Positions 16,321 to 25,335 of a DNA stretch of 64,000 bases are shown piece by piece. How positions within the stretch are numbered: position 1 is the first letter of the stretch; every line of letters starts with the position of its first letter. Origin of the DNA: Paraburkholderia sp. Ac-20340 (GTDB taxonomy: Bacteria > Pseudomonadota > Gammaproteobacteria > Burkholderiales > Burkholderiaceae). Location: the NCBI RefSeq assembly GCF_017104965.1, contig NZ_JAAGPR010000008.1:186001-250000 (forward strand), given 5' to 3'. The notes under the pieces were generated by a model that had not been told where the DNA came from, did no database searches, and was given only the letters and a program-made list of their open reading frames with translations. The translations under genes were made by a program, and so were the position numbers.

Positions 16321-16979
16321 TCCCCCACCAGGAAAACGCGTGTCACGGGCCGCGCGAGCGCGTGCGCGCCGACGCTCACCTCGAGCCCCGTCACGGCGCG
16401 CGGCACCGGCGCGTTGCCGAGCTGCGGGACCTTCACGCCGTTATTGTTGGCGTTGAGCTGACCGCGCACTTCGCCCATATCGGACGTCCAGCCGACCTTC
16501 GGCACATAAAGGCGCGCGTTGATCGAGCCCACGCCCTGCATCATCGATAAAGCGCTCCAGGCGCTGCTTTCGCCGCCGCGCAGCGCGCGCCGCAGTTCGC
16601 CGATGGTGGCAAGCGGCGGCGAGGCGTAACGCACGACGCGCCCGTCGCTCACGCGATAACGCACCACCTGCAGACGCGGCGCCGCGCCGGGCGGCACCGC
16701 GAACGCGCGCACGATCTGCAGCGCGCCGCCATCGACGGCGACGGCGGGCGAACCGGCTTCGTCGTCGCTGACGGCCTGGCGCGTGTCGATACGCATCTGG
16801 TCGAACATCTGCGCGAACACGCGCTCTTCGGCCATCGACGTGGAAATGACGTTGCGTCCGCGCACGATCTGGTCGAGGCCGCGCCACGACAGAATCGCCA
16901 CCACGGCCAGGATCGCGATGGCGACCAGCAGCTCGATCAGCGTGAAGCCGCGGGCGGGGCGGGCGCGTCGGATACTCAT
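16317..16979 (-). CDS. gspJ: Type II secretion minor pseudopilin J
   Basis: 220 aa. Prepilin leader and cleavage/methylation motif RPARGFTLIELLVAIAILAVV, where the prepilin peptidase cuts after Gly. The C-terminal beta-rich domain ends VGAHALARPVTRVFLVGE. The ATG at 16979 gives a short basic leader. The upstream ATG at 17009 would lie inside the end of gspI and lengthen the leader. Part of the GspIJK tip complex. Confidence 0.94.
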   Translation of the reverse strand: MSIRRARPARGFTLIELLVAIAILAVVAILSWRGLDQIVRGRNVISTSMAEERVFAQMFDQMRIDTRQAVSDDEAGSPAVAVDGGALQIVRAFAVPPGAAPRLQVVRYRVSDGRVVRYASPPLATIGELRRALRGGESSAWSALSMMQGVGSINARLYVPKVGWTSDMGEVRGQLNANNNGVKVPQLGNAPVPRAVTGLEVSVGAHALARPVTRVFLVGE

Positions 16980-16986
16980 CGGGAAA

Positions 16987-17361
16987 TCACAGGGACCGGT
17001 TCGGCTCATTGCCGAGCACCGTGACGAGTTGCGCGAGATTGCCGTCGCGGCCCGGCATCGTCACCGTGACCTCCACGCGGCGAAACACCGGATTGGGCGT
17101 GGCCGCGACATGCTGCGTGCAGGTCAGGCGCAGATTGCCCTCCGAGCAGTCGAAGCTGTGTTCGCCGAGATCGGGCCAGGCATGCGCGAGGCGCAACTGG
17201 GCGAGCGCGTTGTCGGCGCTCCAGCCGGCCAGCAGGCGGTCGTGCAGTTCGGCCTCGCTCGCGGCGAGACTGCCCACGGCGCGCAGCGAAGCCGCAAGCG
17301 CGATCGCCACGATGGCAAGCGCGACCAGCACTTCGATCATCGTGAAGCCACGGGCGCGCAT
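16987..17361 (-). CDS. gspI: Type II secretion minor pseudopilin I
   Basis: 124 aa. Leader MRARG followed by the prepilin helix FTMIEVLVALAIVAIALAAS. A GAGG lies nine bases before the ATG at 17361. An alternative in-frame ATG at 17376 adds five residues and overlaps gspH more. The Glu at mature position 5 needed for assembly is present. It initiates the GspI-J-K tip complex. Confidence 0.93.
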   Translation of the reverse strand: MRARGFTMIEVLVALAIVAIALAASLRAVGSLAASEAELHDRLLAGWSADNALAQLRLAHAWPDLGEHSFDCSEGNLRLTCTQHVAATPNPVFRRVEVTVTMPGRDGNLAQLVTVLGNEPNRSL

Positions 17362-17362
17362 C

Positions 17363-17875
17363 TCAACGAACCTCATAACGGCCAGTCCCGGTGCCGATGA
17401 TGGTGGCGCGGCCCGCCGCCGAAAACAGCGTGATCTCGACCGGCTGCTCGACCGCTTCGGTGCCGAAAATCAGCCGGTTCGCGTGGTAATCGTCTTCGCC
17501 GCCGGGGTAGGTGATCGACACGCCCGTCACGCCGCCTTCCCACTGGCGCGGGCCGAGCAGGTCGTCGCGCAGCGGGCGCCAGCCGTCCTCGGTACGCACA
17601 TCGAAGCGAAAACCGCCGGAGAGCGGCTGCCAGGCGATCGGGCGGGCGCGCACCTGCGCTTCGTCGCCGGCCGATTCGAACAGCAGCGCGAGACGCTGCG
17701 CTTCCTCGTTGAGATCGGTGCGCGGATTGCGCGTGAGCGAGAGCGAGGCGAGCGACACCAGCAGTCCGGCGATCAGCAGCACCACGAGCATTTCCAGCAG
17801 CGTGAAACCCGCCGAGCGCGCAGGCGTCGGCGCGCGGTCACAGCGGCGCGGGATGCGAATGGGGCGGGATTGCAT
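17363..17875 (-). CDS. gspH: Type II secretion minor pseudopilin H
   Basis: 170 aa. A long basic leader (about 22 residues) ends in SAG and is followed by FTLLEMLVVLLIAGLLVSLAS, with Glu at mature position 5. The beta-rich C-terminal domain contains PISW-type residues (RPIAWQPLSGGFRFDV). The ATG at 17875 was preferred to a TTG at 17893. A gap of 146 bases separates it from gspG. Confidence 0.92.
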   Translation of the reverse strand: MQSRPIRIPRRCDRAPTPARSAGFTLLEMLVVLLIAGLLVSLASLSLTRNPRTDLNEEAQRLALLFESAGDEAQVRARPIAWQPLSGGFRFDVRTEDGWRPLRDDLLGPRQWEGGVTGVSITYPGGEDDYHANRLIFGTEAVEQPVEITLFSAAGRATIIGTGTGRYEVR

Positions 17876-18021
17876 GGGCTGAAAAGAGGTCAAGCGGAAG
17901 GAAAATGCGCGGCGAGGGGCGTATCGGCATGCACTCGGGGCGAAGCCGCGCGGCGCGAGGATCGGATGCGTTCAACACCATTCGACCGGATCGCGCCACG
18001 CGTGACATCGCGGCTGGGCGG

Positions 18022-18501
18022 CTACTGCCAGGAACCGACGTCGGCGTCGTTGCCTTCGCCGCCGGGTTTGCCATCGGCGCCATAGCTGAAGACGTCGATC
18101 TCGCCATGCACGCCCGGGTTCAGATACTGGTACGGATTGCCCCACGGATCGTTGGGCAGGCGCTCCAGATAGCCGCCGTCCTTCCAGTTGTTCGGCACCG
18201 GGTCGGTGGTGGGCTTCTGGACCAGCGCCTGCAGGCCCTGATCCTGCGCCGGATAGCGGCCGTTATCGAGGCGGTAGAGCTTCATCGCCTGCATGATGGT
18301 GCCGATGTCCTGTTTGGCGGCCACACGGCGCGCTTCATCGGGACGGCTCATGATCTTCGGGACGATCAGCGCGGCAAGAATGCCGAGGATCGCGATCACG
18401 ACCATGATTTCGATCAGCGTGAAACCGCCCTGACGGCGCGCGCGCCGGCCCTCGATGACGTCGCGGCTGATTGGCCCACGGTATTTGGCCCACATGGACA
18501 T
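18022..18501 (-). CDS. gspG: Type II secretion major pseudopilin G
   Basis: 159 aa. Prepilin motif RRQGGFTLIEIMVVIAILGILAALIVP, then the GspG core (DIGTIMQAMKLYRLDNGRYP, GLQALV, GYLERLPNDPWGNPYQYLNPG) with the C-terminal Ca-binding loop (DADVGSW). It forms the body of the pseudopilus. The start at 18501 has GGAGGG nine bases upstream on the minus strand. It is the first gene of the gspG-N transcript; its promoter region (18502-18735) is shared with divergent gspC. Confidence 0.97.
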   Translation of the reverse strand: MSMWAKYRGPISRDVIEGRRARRQGGFTLIEIMVVIAILGILAALIVPKIMSRPDEARRVAAKQDIGTIMQAMKLYRLDNGRYPAQDQGLQALVQKPTTDPVPNNWKDGGYLERLPNDPWGNPYQYLNPGVHGEIDVFSYGADGKPGGEGNDADVGSWQ

Positions 18502-18735
18502 GACTTGCTTCCCTCCTGATGTTTCCTGGTGTTGATCGTGGTTCGCTGCGTGCTTCACTAGCTGTTTCGCAGCGTATCCGCGTACATGACGGGTCATTGT
18601 AATGTCACACGATGACGCCTTCGCGACCCGCTTTTTCGCGAACGTTTCCGGTACTTTCCCGAACAACCTTCGCGCACTGATTCCTGCCATCTTCCTGCCA
18701 TCAAAACGTTCACATTACTCCGTACAATGGAACGC

Positions 18736-19149
18736 ATGAACCCACTACAAATCCGTCTTTTGTCACTCGCTGCCTTCGCGGTGTTTTGCGCCACGGCAGC
18801 GTGGTGGACACTCGAAATCGCCGCTACGCGCGCGGCGCCCGTGCAGGCCGCCGCCGCCCAGGCGCCGGTCTCGCTCGATCAGGCCGGCACGCCGTTCGGC
18901 GGCAAGCTCGAACATAACGTCGCGCAGGATATCCATCTGTTCGGCATCCTCGCGCTCTCGCAGGGCGCTGCGGCCATCGTCAGCATCGGCGGCGAACCGG
19001 CCAAGGCGATCTCGCTGGGCGGCCTGATCGGCCAGGATTCGAAGCTCGCCGAAGTGCGCGCCCGCTCGATCGTGATCGACCGCCATGGCGTGCACTCCGA
19101 AATCTTCCTGCCCGCCAACCCCGGCGGTCCTACCATCTACGTGCGTTAA
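18736..19149 (+). CDS. gspC: Type II secretion GspC-like inner-membrane protein, divergent and short
   Basis: 137 aa. One N-terminal membrane helix (LSLAAFAVFCATAAWWTLE) is followed by a periplasmic HR-type domain (LFGILA... VSIGGEPAKAISLGGLI ... VRARSIVIDRHGVHSEIFLP). It lacks the PDZ or coiled-coil C-terminal module of classical GspC. HR domains contact GspD and couple the inner platform to the secretin. It is the only gsp gene on the plus strand, between gspF and gspG, an arrangement known from the Burkholderia pseudomallei gsp cluster. An ATG three codons upstream (18727) is an alternative start. Confidence 0.85.
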   Translation: MNPLQIRLLSLAAFAVFCATAAWWTLEIAATRAAPVQAAAAQAPVSLDQAGTPFGGKLEHNVAQDIHLFGILALSQGAAAIVSIGGEPAKAISLGGLIGQDSKLAEVRARSIVIDRHGVHSEIFLPANPGGPTIYVR

Positions 19150-19157
19150 AAAAACCG

Positions 19158-19201
19158 CCTCGTGCAGCGCAGCGCAGCGCCGCAATGCTTACTGCACGAG
19201 G
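19158..19201 (-). terminator. Terminator at the end of gspDEF
   Basis: 10-bp stem CCTCGTGCAG (19158-19167) with CTGCACGAGG (19192-19201) overlapping the gspF stop. The minus strand continues into seven T (19148-19154). It separates gspDEF from convergent gspC. Confidence 0.75.
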
Positions 19202-20406
19202 TTGTTCAGTTCGATGATCGGCAGCATCACCGCGAGCACGATCACCAGCACCACGCCCCCCATCGCCAGAATCAGCAACGGTTCGAGCAGGCTCGTCAGG
19301 AACATCGTGCGGCGCTCGAGTTCGCGCGCTTCGCCTTCGGCGGCGCGATCGAGCATGGTCGTGACGTCGCCCGTGGCTTCGCCCGAGCGGATCAGGTGCA
19401 CCAGCACCGGCGGAAACGTCTTGGTATTGCCGAGCGCGCGCGACAGCGACGTGCCTTCGCGCACGCGCACGATCGCATCGTCGATGTTGTTGCGCATCGC
19501 CTTGTTCGAGAGCGTTTCGCCCGCGGCCTGCAGGGCGCGCAGGATCGGTACGCCCGCCGCGCTCAGAATGCCCAGCGTGCTCGCGAAACGCACCGTGTTG
19601 TAGCCGCGCACGAGCTTGCCCGCGAGCGGCGCGGTCAGCAGCCAGCGGTCGAACGCGAGACGCGGGCCGGGCCGGCGCAAGGTCGCGCGCACGACCCACG
19701 CCACCAGCGCCACGACGATCACCACTGCCCACCACCATTGCCGCACGAACGACGACAGCGCCATCATCACGATGGTCAGAAACGGCAGCTGCTGCTTGGT
19801 GCTCGCGAACACGTTCACCACTTGCGGCACCACATAGCTGAGCAGGAACGTGACGATGCCGAACGCGATCAACGTGACGATCGCCGGATACGTGAACGCC
19901 AGCACGATCTTCTGCTTGAGCGCGTTGCGTTGCTCGATGTAGTCGGCCAGGCGCGACAGCACGATACCGAGCTTGCCCGTGTGTTCGCCCGCCGCAACCA
20001 GCGCACGGTAAATATCGGGGAAATCGCGCGGATGCTGCGCCAGCGCATTGGCCAGCGAATGGCCGCCGAGCACTTCGGCGCGAATCGCGGCCATCAGTTC
20101 GCGGATGTAGTCGCGCTCGGATTGCTCGGTGAGCACGGCCAGCGCTTCGCCCAGCGGCAGGCCCGCAATCAGCAGGCTCGCGAGCTGGCGCGTGAGAATC
20201 GCCTGCTCGCGCTGCGAGAGCTTGCGCCCGAGCGCCAGACGCTGCTGACGCGCGCCGCGCGTGCGGCTCGCGGCCGGTTCGACGACCAGCGGCGTGAGGC
20301 CCTGGCCGCGCAACTGCTGACGCGCACTGCGCGCGCTATCGGCGTCGAGCACGCCTTTTTGCGCTTTGCCCGCGGCGTCGATCGCTTCAAAACGGAATGC
20401 CGGCAT
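19189..20406 (-). CDS. gspF: Type II secretion inner-membrane protein F
   Basis: 405 aa, with the two repeated T2SF domains and three membrane segments of the family. The N terminus MPAFRFEAIDAAGKAQKGVLDADSARSARQQLR is characteristic, as are LPLGEALAVL, RALVAAGEHTGKL and ALVHLIRSGEATGDV-type motifs in each half. GspF is the platform protein that links the GspE motor to pseudopilin assembly. It follows gspE with a 5-base gap. Confidence 0.97.
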   Translation of the reverse strand: MPAFRFEAIDAAGKAQKGVLDADSARSARQQLRGQGLTPLVVEPAASRTRGARQQRLALGRKLSQREQAILTRQLASLLIAGLPLGEALAVLTEQSERDYIRELMAAIRAEVLGGHSLANALAQHPRDFPDIYRALVAAGEHTGKLGIVLSRLADYIEQRNALKQKIVLAFTYPAIVTLIAFGIVTFLLSYVVPQVVNVFASTKQQLPFLTIVMMALSSFVRQWWWAVVIVVALVAWVVRATLRRPGPRLAFDRWLLTAPLAGKLVRGYNTVRFASTLGILSAAGVPILRALQAAGETLSNKAMRNNIDDAIVRVREGTSLSRALGNTKTFPPVLVHLIRSGEATGDVTTMLDRAAEGEARELERRTMFLTSLLEPLLILAMGGVVLVIVLAVMLPIIELNNLVQ

Positions 20407-20411
20407 GACCG

Positions 20412-21887
20412 CTACGCTCCGCCCGTCACACGCAGCACTTCTTCGAGCGAGGTCGTGCCTTTGTCGAGCCAGCGCTCGCCGTCTTCGCGCAGCGTGCGCA
20501 TGCCTTGCTCGCGGCCGGCGGCGAAGATTTCGGCATCGGCGGCGTTGCGGTGAATCAGCGCGCGGATCGGTTCGTCGATCAGCAGCAGCTCATACACGCC
20601 GCGACGGCCCGAGTAGCCCGAATTGCCGCAGCGCTCGCAGCCGACCGGGTGATAGCGCGTGCGGCCATCTTCTTCCACGCGCGCTTCCTTGCAATGCGGA
20701 CAAAGCTGGCGCACCAGACGCTGCGCCAGCACGCCGAGCAGCGACGACGCGAGCAGATAAGGCTCGACGCCCATATCGGTCAGACGCGTCACCGCGGAAG
20801 CCGCATCGTTCGTGTGCAGCGTGGCGAGCACGAGGTGGCCCGTGAGCGACGCCTGCACGGCGATCTGCGCGGTTTCCAGATCGCGGATTTCGCCGATCAT
20901 GATGATGTCCGGGTCCTGACGCAGGATCGAGCGCAGCGCCCGCGCGAACGTCATGCCAATGCGCTCGTTCACCTGCGTCTGGCCGATGCCCGAAAGATCG
21001 TATTCGATCGGGTCTTCCACGGTCATGATGTTGGTCGTGGCGGTTTCGAGCCGCGACATCGATGCATACAGCGTAGTCGTCTTGCCCGAACCGGTTGGCC
21101 CGGTCACGAGCACGATGCCGTGCGGTTTGGCGATCAGCTGGTCGAACTGGCCGAGCGTATCCGACGCCATGCCGAGCGCTTCCAGATTCAGGCGTTGCGC
21201 GTCTTTTTCCAGCAGACGCAGCACAGCGCGCTCGCCGTGACCCGTGGGCAGCGTGGACACGCGCACGTCCACCGGCCGCCCGCCCACGCGCAGCGTGATA
21301 CGGCCGTCCTGCGGCAGACGTTTTTCGGCGATATCGAGCTGCGCCATGATCTTGATACGCGAGATCAGCGCGCCGTGCAGCGCCTTCTTCGGCCGCACCA
21401 CGTCGCGCAGCGTGCCGTCCACGCGAAAGCGCACGACCGACGCGTTTTCGAACGGCTCGATGTGAATATCCGATGCCTGCTCGCGCGCCGCCTGGGTCAG
21501 CAGCGCGTTGATCATGCGGATGATCGGCGCGTCGTCTTCGGATTCCAGCAGGTCTTCCACTTCGGGAATGTCCTGCATCAGACGCGAAAGATCGACTTCG
21601 CCTTCGACTTCGCCCACCACCTGCGCGGCGCTGCCGTCCTGGCGCGCATAAGCCTGGTTGATGGCGAGCGCAAGCTCGTCGGCGGGCACGCGTACCAGCG
21701 TGAAGGCGCCGAAGTTGCGCGCGACCTCGGCGATCGACGCACCCGAAGTGCGCTCGCTGATCCACACTTCCAGGCCGTCGGCGTGCTGTTGCGCGACCAG
21801 GATCTGGCCGCTGCGCGCGAAGCTGTACGGCACGAGGCGCGCCGCGATCGGCGAGGGCGCAGTGCGCGGCGTATCGGCCGTGCTCAA
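20412..21887 (-). CDS. gspE: Type II secretion ATPase E
   Basis: 491 aa hexameric motor ATPase. Walker A GPTGSGKT is at 263-270, the Asp box near 289-293 (TVEDPIEY), Walker B DPDIIMIGEIRD at 325-336 and the His box HLVLATLHTNDA around 351-362. The tetracysteine Zn site is Cys396, Cys399, Cys417 and Cys420. The start is a TTG whose bases overlap the gspD stop (TTGA), replacing the much longer open frame that runs back into gspD. Translation is therefore probably coupled to gspD. Confidence 0.96.
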   Translation of the reverse strand: MSTADTPRTAPSPIAARLVPYSFARSGQILVAQQHADGLEVWISERTSGASIAEVARNFGAFTLVRVPADELALAINQAYARQDGSAAQVVGEVEGEVDLSRLMQDIPEVEDLLESEDDAPIIRMINALLTQAAREQASDIHIEPFENASVVRFRVDGTLRDVVRPKKALHGALISRIKIMAQLDIAEKRLPQDGRITLRVGGRPVDVRVSTLPTGHGERAVLRLLEKDAQRLNLEALGMASDTLGQFDQLIAKPHGIVLVTGPTGSGKTTTLYASMSRLETATTNIMTVEDPIEYDLSGIGQTQVNERIGMTFARALRSILRQDPDIIMIGEIRDLETAQIAVQASLTGHLVLATLHTNDAASAVTRLTDMGVEPYLLASSLLGVLAQRLVRQLCPHCKEARVEEDGRTRYHPVGCERCGNSGYSGRRGVYELLLIDEPIRALIHRNAADAEIFAAGREQGMRTLREDGERWLDKGTTSLEEVLRVTGGA

Positions 21888-24265
21888 GGCTGTGTCCTCG
21901 GCGTAGTCGTCAGCGGCTGCTGATCGCCCGATTGCGCGGGCGCGGTTTGCGCCGGAATCGTCTGAACCGGGATCGTCTGGGTCTGCACCGGCGCGGTCTG
22001 CACGGGCTGCATCTGCGCCGCGCTCGCGCCCGAGGCCGGCTGCACCGAGCGCATGACCTGCTCGCGGCGCATCTTGTCGATATCGAACAGATTCAGCGCC
22101 GAACCGCCTTCGGCCGGGCCCAGGGGCATCGGCGGCACGACCGGATCGTCCTTGTCCTTCATCAGGTTGTTGTCCGACTTGTACGCGCCCGTCACGCCCT
22201 GGATGTAGTCGTAACGGTTCGACGTGACCGCCTGCGCCGTATCGCGATCGCTGATGATCACCGGACGCAGGAACACCATCAGATTGGTCTTCGAGCGGGT
22301 CTTGTTTTCCGAGCGGAACAGCTGGCCGATCCACGGAATATCGCCGAGCAGCGGCACCTTGCTGTTGCTGACCTGATAGTTGTCCTGCATCAGGCCGCCG
22401 AGCACGATGATTTCGCCGTTATCGGCCAGCACGGTCGACTGGATCGAGCGCTTGGTGAAATCGGGGCCGGCGGGATTGGTCGTCGCGTTGGTCGTGCCGT
22501 TTACGATTGCCGAATCTTCCGTGTACAGCTGCAGCTTGAGGATGCCGCCTTCGGTGATCTGCGGCTTGATGTGCAGCGTGAGACCCACATCGACGCGATC
22601 GTAGGTATTGAACGCCGAACTCGTCGAGCCGCTCGTGAGATTCGAGTACGAACCGGTCTGGATCGGCACGTTGGTCCCGACGACGATCTTCGCTTCCTGA
22701 TTGTCGAGCGTGATCAGGTTAGGCGTGGACAGCACGTTCGCGTCGTTGGTCTGCGAGAGCGCCTGGAGCAGTGCGCCCAGCCCCTGCACGCCGAACAGAT
22801 TGTGCACCCAGCCTACGTTCAGGCCTTGCTGCAGGCCGCTGAGCGAACTGGCGAGGCCGAGGCCGCCCGTCGCCGCACTGGCCGCCGCCGTTGCCGTCAG
22901 GTTGATGATGCTGTTGCCGCCACCCGTCGAGAGGTTCGTGCCGGCCAGCACATTGCCCGTGCCGATCTGCCACTGGATGCCCAGATTGGCGTTCGTATTC
23001 GAATTCAGTTCGACGATCAGCGCTTCGATATAAACCTGGGCGCGACGCGCGTCGAGCTGGTTGATCACGCTGCGCAGATTGCGATAAAGCGGGTCCGGCG
23101 CGGTGATGATCAGCGAATTGGTGGCGGCGTCGGCCTGGATCATGCCGCCGCCCGACGCGTTGTCGTCGCTCTTGTCCTTGCTGTTGTCGCCGAGGAAATC
23201 GCTGTTGTTGCCGTTCGACGAGCCGCCGCCCGCCATCGGATTATTCGACGAACCGCTGTTGCTCAGCGAATTCGGCAGCGGCGGCGTGCCCGATGCACCG
23301 GTCGAGGTGCTGTTGTTGCCGCCACCACCGTTCTGGTTGAACGAATTCGCGCCGCTGCCGGACGACGACGAATCGTTGCCGCCCTTGCCCATCATGCCGC
23401 GCAGCGTCTTGGCGAGTTGCACGGCGTCGGCGTTGCGCAGCGCGACCACGTGCATATTGCCGGGCATGCTGGTCGGCGCGTCGAGCTGCTTCGCCAGTTC
23501 CTTCGCGGCCGCGAGGCGCTGCGGATTCGATGCACGCAGCATGACCGAATTGGTGCGCGAATCGGCCAGCACGGTCACTTTGAGCGTGGGATCGGAACCG
23601 CCGATCGCGCCCGGATCGAGCATTTTCTGCAGCGTAGGCGCGATGTCGAGCGCATTCGCGTTGTGCAGCGGCACGACCTGAACCTGCTGGCCCGCCGCCG
23701 TATCGACACCCGCGATGATCGCCGCGATGCGCCGCACGTTATCGGCGTAATCGGTCACGACCAGCGCGTTATTGCCCGGATAGGCCGCGATCGTGTTGTT
23801 CGGCGAAATCAGCGGACGCAGCACCGGCAGCAGATTGTTCGCCGATTCGTTGCGCAGCTGGAACACCTGGGTGATGACCTGATCGCCGCGCGCGGCCGGC
23901 GCGTTGCCCACATAGGTGGGCACGCCTTGCAGCTTGGCGTCGGCTTCCGGCACGACCTTGAGGACGCCGTGGTCCTGCACGAGCGCAAAGCCCTGCATGC
24001 GCAGCGCCGATTGCAGCGTCTTGAGCGCCTGATCTTCGGGAACGGGGTTCTCGGAAACGAGATTGAGCTGCCCCTTCACGCGCGGATCGACGATGATGGT
24101 TTTGCCGGTGGCCGCACCGATTGCCTTCGCCACCTGATCGATATCGGCGTTGACGAAGTTGAGCGTGACCTGGGCATAGGCGAGCTGCGCCGTCATCAGT
24201 CCGCTCACGAGCAGCGCCGTGGCGACGCGACGCAAAGCCATACGATTTCTTCTCATGGGTGTCAT
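21884..24265 (-). CDS. gspD: Type II secretion secretin D
   Basis: 793 aa outer-membrane secretin. A signal peptide ends near QLAYA. The N0 domain (VTLNFVNADIDQVAKAIGAATGKTIIVDP) and N1-N3 domains follow, then the secretin core with VPLLGDIPWIGQLFRS and the S-domain tail. A long Ser/Gly/Asn-rich insert (roughly 310-390) interrupts N3, as in other Burkholderia GspD proteins. The last 50 residues are Gln/Pro/Thr repeats. Alternative starts at 24286 or 24256 differ by only a few residues. First gene of gspDEF. Confidence 0.95.
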   Translation of the reverse strand: MTPMRRNRMALRRVATALLVSGLMTAQLAYAQVTLNFVNADIDQVAKAIGAATGKTIIVDPRVKGQLNLVSENPVPEDQALKTLQSALRMQGFALVQDHGVLKVVPEADAKLQGVPTYVGNAPAARGDQVITQVFQLRNESANNLLPVLRPLISPNNTIAAYPGNNALVVTDYADNVRRIAAIIAGVDTAAGQQVQVVPLHNANALDIAPTLQKMLDPGAIGGSDPTLKVTVLADSRTNSVMLRASNPQRLAAAKELAKQLDAPTSMPGNMHVVALRNADAVQLAKTLRGMMGKGGNDSSSSGSGANSFNQNGGGGNNSTSTGASGTPPLPNSLSNSGSSNNPMAGGGSSNGNNSDFLGDNSKDKSDDNASGGGMIQADAATNSLIITAPDPLYRNLRSVINQLDARRAQVYIEALIVELNSNTNANLGIQWQIGTGNVLAGTNLSTGGGNSIINLTATAAASAATGGLGLASSLSGLQQGLNVGWVHNLFGVQGLGALLQALSQTNDANVLSTPNLITLDNQEAKIVVGTNVPIQTGSYSNLTSGSTSSAFNTYDRVDVGLTLHIKPQITEGGILKLQLYTEDSAIVNGTTNATTNPAGPDFTKRSIQSTVLADNGEIIVLGGLMQDNYQVSNSKVPLLGDIPWIGQLFRSENKTRSKTNLMVFLRPVIISDRDTAQAVTSNRYDYIQGVTGAYKSDNNLMKDKDDPVVPPMPLGPAEGGSALNLFDIDKMRREQVMRSVQPASGASAAQMQPVQTAPVQTQTIPVQTIPAQTAPAQSGDQQPLTTTPRTQP

Positions 24266-24348
24266 ATCGAAGCCGGCAATGGACACCGCCGGCTAGTCGT
24301 ACTTATCGTGCTCAACGTGTGCATCGTGCCCGTGCGAACAGCCCGCCT

Positions 24349-24366
24349 GGTGCACTCGAGTGCACC
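24349..24366. promoter_or_regulatory. Perfect 18-bp palindrome upstream of gspD
   Basis: GGTGCACTCGAGTGCACC, centred about 90 bases before the gspD start in the 476-base gap to the lytic transglycosylase. The rest of the gap shows AT-richer sequence near 24440-24500 but no clear -35/-10 pair. The dyad is a candidate operator for the secretion operon. Confidence 0.45.
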
Positions 24367-24741
24367 CGCCTGGCTCCCCAACCGCCGCCGACTGCCGACG
24401 CTCCTCCCCGGCAACCGATGCTCACCAAAAAGAGGAACAGTAGCAGCTTTTCGTGTCGAATTTGTCACAAAGCGAAAACGTCTGGGGATTTCCTCTAGTA
24501 CGCTGATCGCGGCACAAGGCATTTGTAAGAATTGACCTGCGTAAGGAAGCAGGCATTCTGGCCGTTCGGTCTGTTTGAAGCGTCATCGACTGCCGGTATC
24601 ATACGGGCGGCGTGGATCTGGGACTGCGCAGCTTGCATCGGCAAGACGCGGGTTTTCCCGCAGTTTCAACGGCTCGCGTGAGTTCGCGCGCGGTGTCGTC
24701 CAGACCGCTTCATTCCGTTTTGCACTTCTATCGCCGTTGCA

Positions 24742-25185
24742 ATGAAAAAGGTTGCGTCCTCCACGATCGCCGTTCTGCTCTCGCTCGCCGCACTGGCCAG
24801 CGCGCCCGCACGCGCCGATTGTTTCGACGAAGCCGCCCGCTACCAGAAGGTCAATCCGCTGATCCTGCGCGCCATCGCGTGGCAGGAGTCGCACAACACG
24901 CCTGATGCAATGCACAGGAATGCGAACGGTTCGACCGACTACGGCGTGATGCAGATCAACTCGATTCATCTGCCCGCGCTCGCGCAGTACGGTATTTCGC
25001 AAAGCACGCTGATGGAGCCGTGCAAGAACGTCTACATTGCCGCCTGGCATCTGCGCCAGAAGATGAATAAATACGGCAATACCTGGTCTGCAGTCGGCGC
25101 TTACCATTCGGAAACGCCGGCGCTGCGCGATCAGTACGCCCAGCAGATCGCCGCCATTCTGCGTAAATGGAAGCTGATGCCCTGA
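24742..25185 (+). CDS. Small lytic transglycosylase (IagB/SLT type)
   Basis: 147 aa. A signal peptide ends ...APARA, and the SLT fold covers the rest. Catalytic Glu49 lies in AIAWQESHN and GVMQIN (68-73) is the second signature, followed by AAWHLRQKMNKYGNTWSAVGAYHS. Such enzymes cut septal or side-wall peptidoglycan to let envelope machines through. The divergent position next to the T2S operon suggests, but does not prove, a role in T2S assembly. An in-frame ATG upstream was rejected because the signal peptide starts at 24742. Confidence 0.9.
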   Translation: MKKVASSTIAVLLSLAALASAPARADCFDEAARYQKVNPLILRAIAWQESHNTPDAMHRNANGSTDYGVMQINSIHLPALAQYGISQSTLMEPCKNVYIAAWHLRQKMNKYGNTWSAVGAYHSETPALRDQYAQQIAAILRKWKLMP

Positions 25186-25335
25186 CGGCCGCGCATCCCG
25201 CGCCCCGTAAGGCTTGAACCTGCTTCGGCGCTGCGCCTGACAGCGCAGCACGCCCGCATGGTGCAAAATGCAGGCTTGCGCCGCCGGACTGCCCGCGCGG
25301 ACCGTTTTTCCTGCCTTTTTCTACTGCACACTGCG

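Noticed and set aside
20412..22334. gspE read as 640 aa from an upstream start.
   Set aside because: The first 149 residues overlap gspD in antisense-free but non-homologous sequence; the TTG at 21887 gives the correct 491 aa protein.
24349..24366. LuxR-type (lux box) reading of the gspD palindrome.
   Set aside because: Length and centre differ from known Burkholderia lux boxes; kept only as a generic operator candidate.
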